41,864 nt of DNA, taken from Bacillota bacterium. Lineage in GTDB: Bacteria; Bacillota; Clostridia; Christensenellales; CAG-138. Made by a program: the position numbers and the translations under genes. Each line of letters opens with the position of its first letter. The stretch's first letter is position 1. Positions 41,841 through 41,864 of this stretch are shown piece by piece. Where the stretch lies: positions 1 through 41,864 of the forward strand of contig JAEYSE010000042.1 in NCBI GenBank assembly GCA_023435025.1, written 5' to 3'. The notes under the pieces are model-generated. The model was not told the origin of the DNA. It ran no database searches and saw nothing but the letters and a program-made list of their open reading frames with translations.

Positions 41841-41864
41841 CCGAAAACACCATTTATTATAAAA

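Noticed and set aside
1..41864. CRISPR array, tRNA or rRNA genes, integrase or transposase
   Set aside because: No regularly spaced direct repeats, no cloverleaf-type or rRNA-like segments and no recombinase motifs were found on reading both strands.

Overview
The window reads as a piece of chromosome from an anaerobic, low-to-mid GC Firmicute (class Clostridia, possibly the Christensenellales/Eubacteriales area; GC roughly 50-55 % by eye). The evidence is strong AGGAGG-type ribosome binding sites, a T-box in front of ileS, a secA-prfB pair with the RF2 programmed frameshift, a rubredoxin and hybrid-cluster-type redox protein, an Rrf2 regulator with three cysteines, and c-di-GMP, TetR, MerR and LacI regulation in ordinary sigma-A promoters. 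No phage, integrase, transposase, CRISPR array, rRNA or tRNA was seen. The genus cannot be fixed from the sequence alone.

Layout. 1-304: repeat copy and hairpins. 305-4270: CapA-like metallophosphatase, a GPH-type sugar symporter and a PfkB sugar kinase. 4390-8106: a 1017-residue membrane GGDEF-EAL protein and a GNAT acetyltransferase. 8250-10743: a secreted lipoprotein flavoreductase (FMN-binding plus fumarate-reductase-like FAD domain) under a TetR repressor whose likely operator fills the -35/-10 spacer. 10955-16172: class II aldolase, a BtrH-like protein with a 19-bp-spacer MerR promoter and its MerR gene, an S66 LD-carboxypeptidase, and a Gfo/Idh/MocA oxidoreductase. 16423-17813: an ECF sigma factor and a membrane partner with two SH3b repeats. 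17836-21383: T-box and ileS (type 2). 21477-24880: a membrane-anchored unknown, DinB-like protein, a small exported unknown and an M20 amidohydrolase. 25033-32184: secA, prfB and a tightly spaced trio (HSL-type hydrolase, HxxxDG acyltransferase, zinc-ribbon membrane protein of the DUF6320 type). 32430-36682: cytosolic GH13 neopullulanase-type enzyme, zinc-ribbon membrane protein, DUF1858 protein, rubredoxin, Rrf2 regulator, DnaQ-like exonuclease. 36830-37270: a small basic protein whose reading frame runs through an intrinsic terminator, followed by the wreck of an ABC ATPase. 37318-41840: FucU/RbsD-like mutarotase, LacI regulator, and the ATPase and permease of a ribose-type ABC importer, sharing one operator motif at three promoters.

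The points most worth a second look are the apparently non-stop small basic gene at 36830 (an architecture like the tmRNA-controlled ribosome rescue factors ArfA and BrfA), a modular intergenic repeat family present in four places, the sigma/anti-sigma pair in which the sigma lacks an ordinary start codon, the hydrolase-acyltransferase-DUF6320 trio, and a clean palindrome inside the secA promoter. All functional calls are from motif recognition; no database search was possible.
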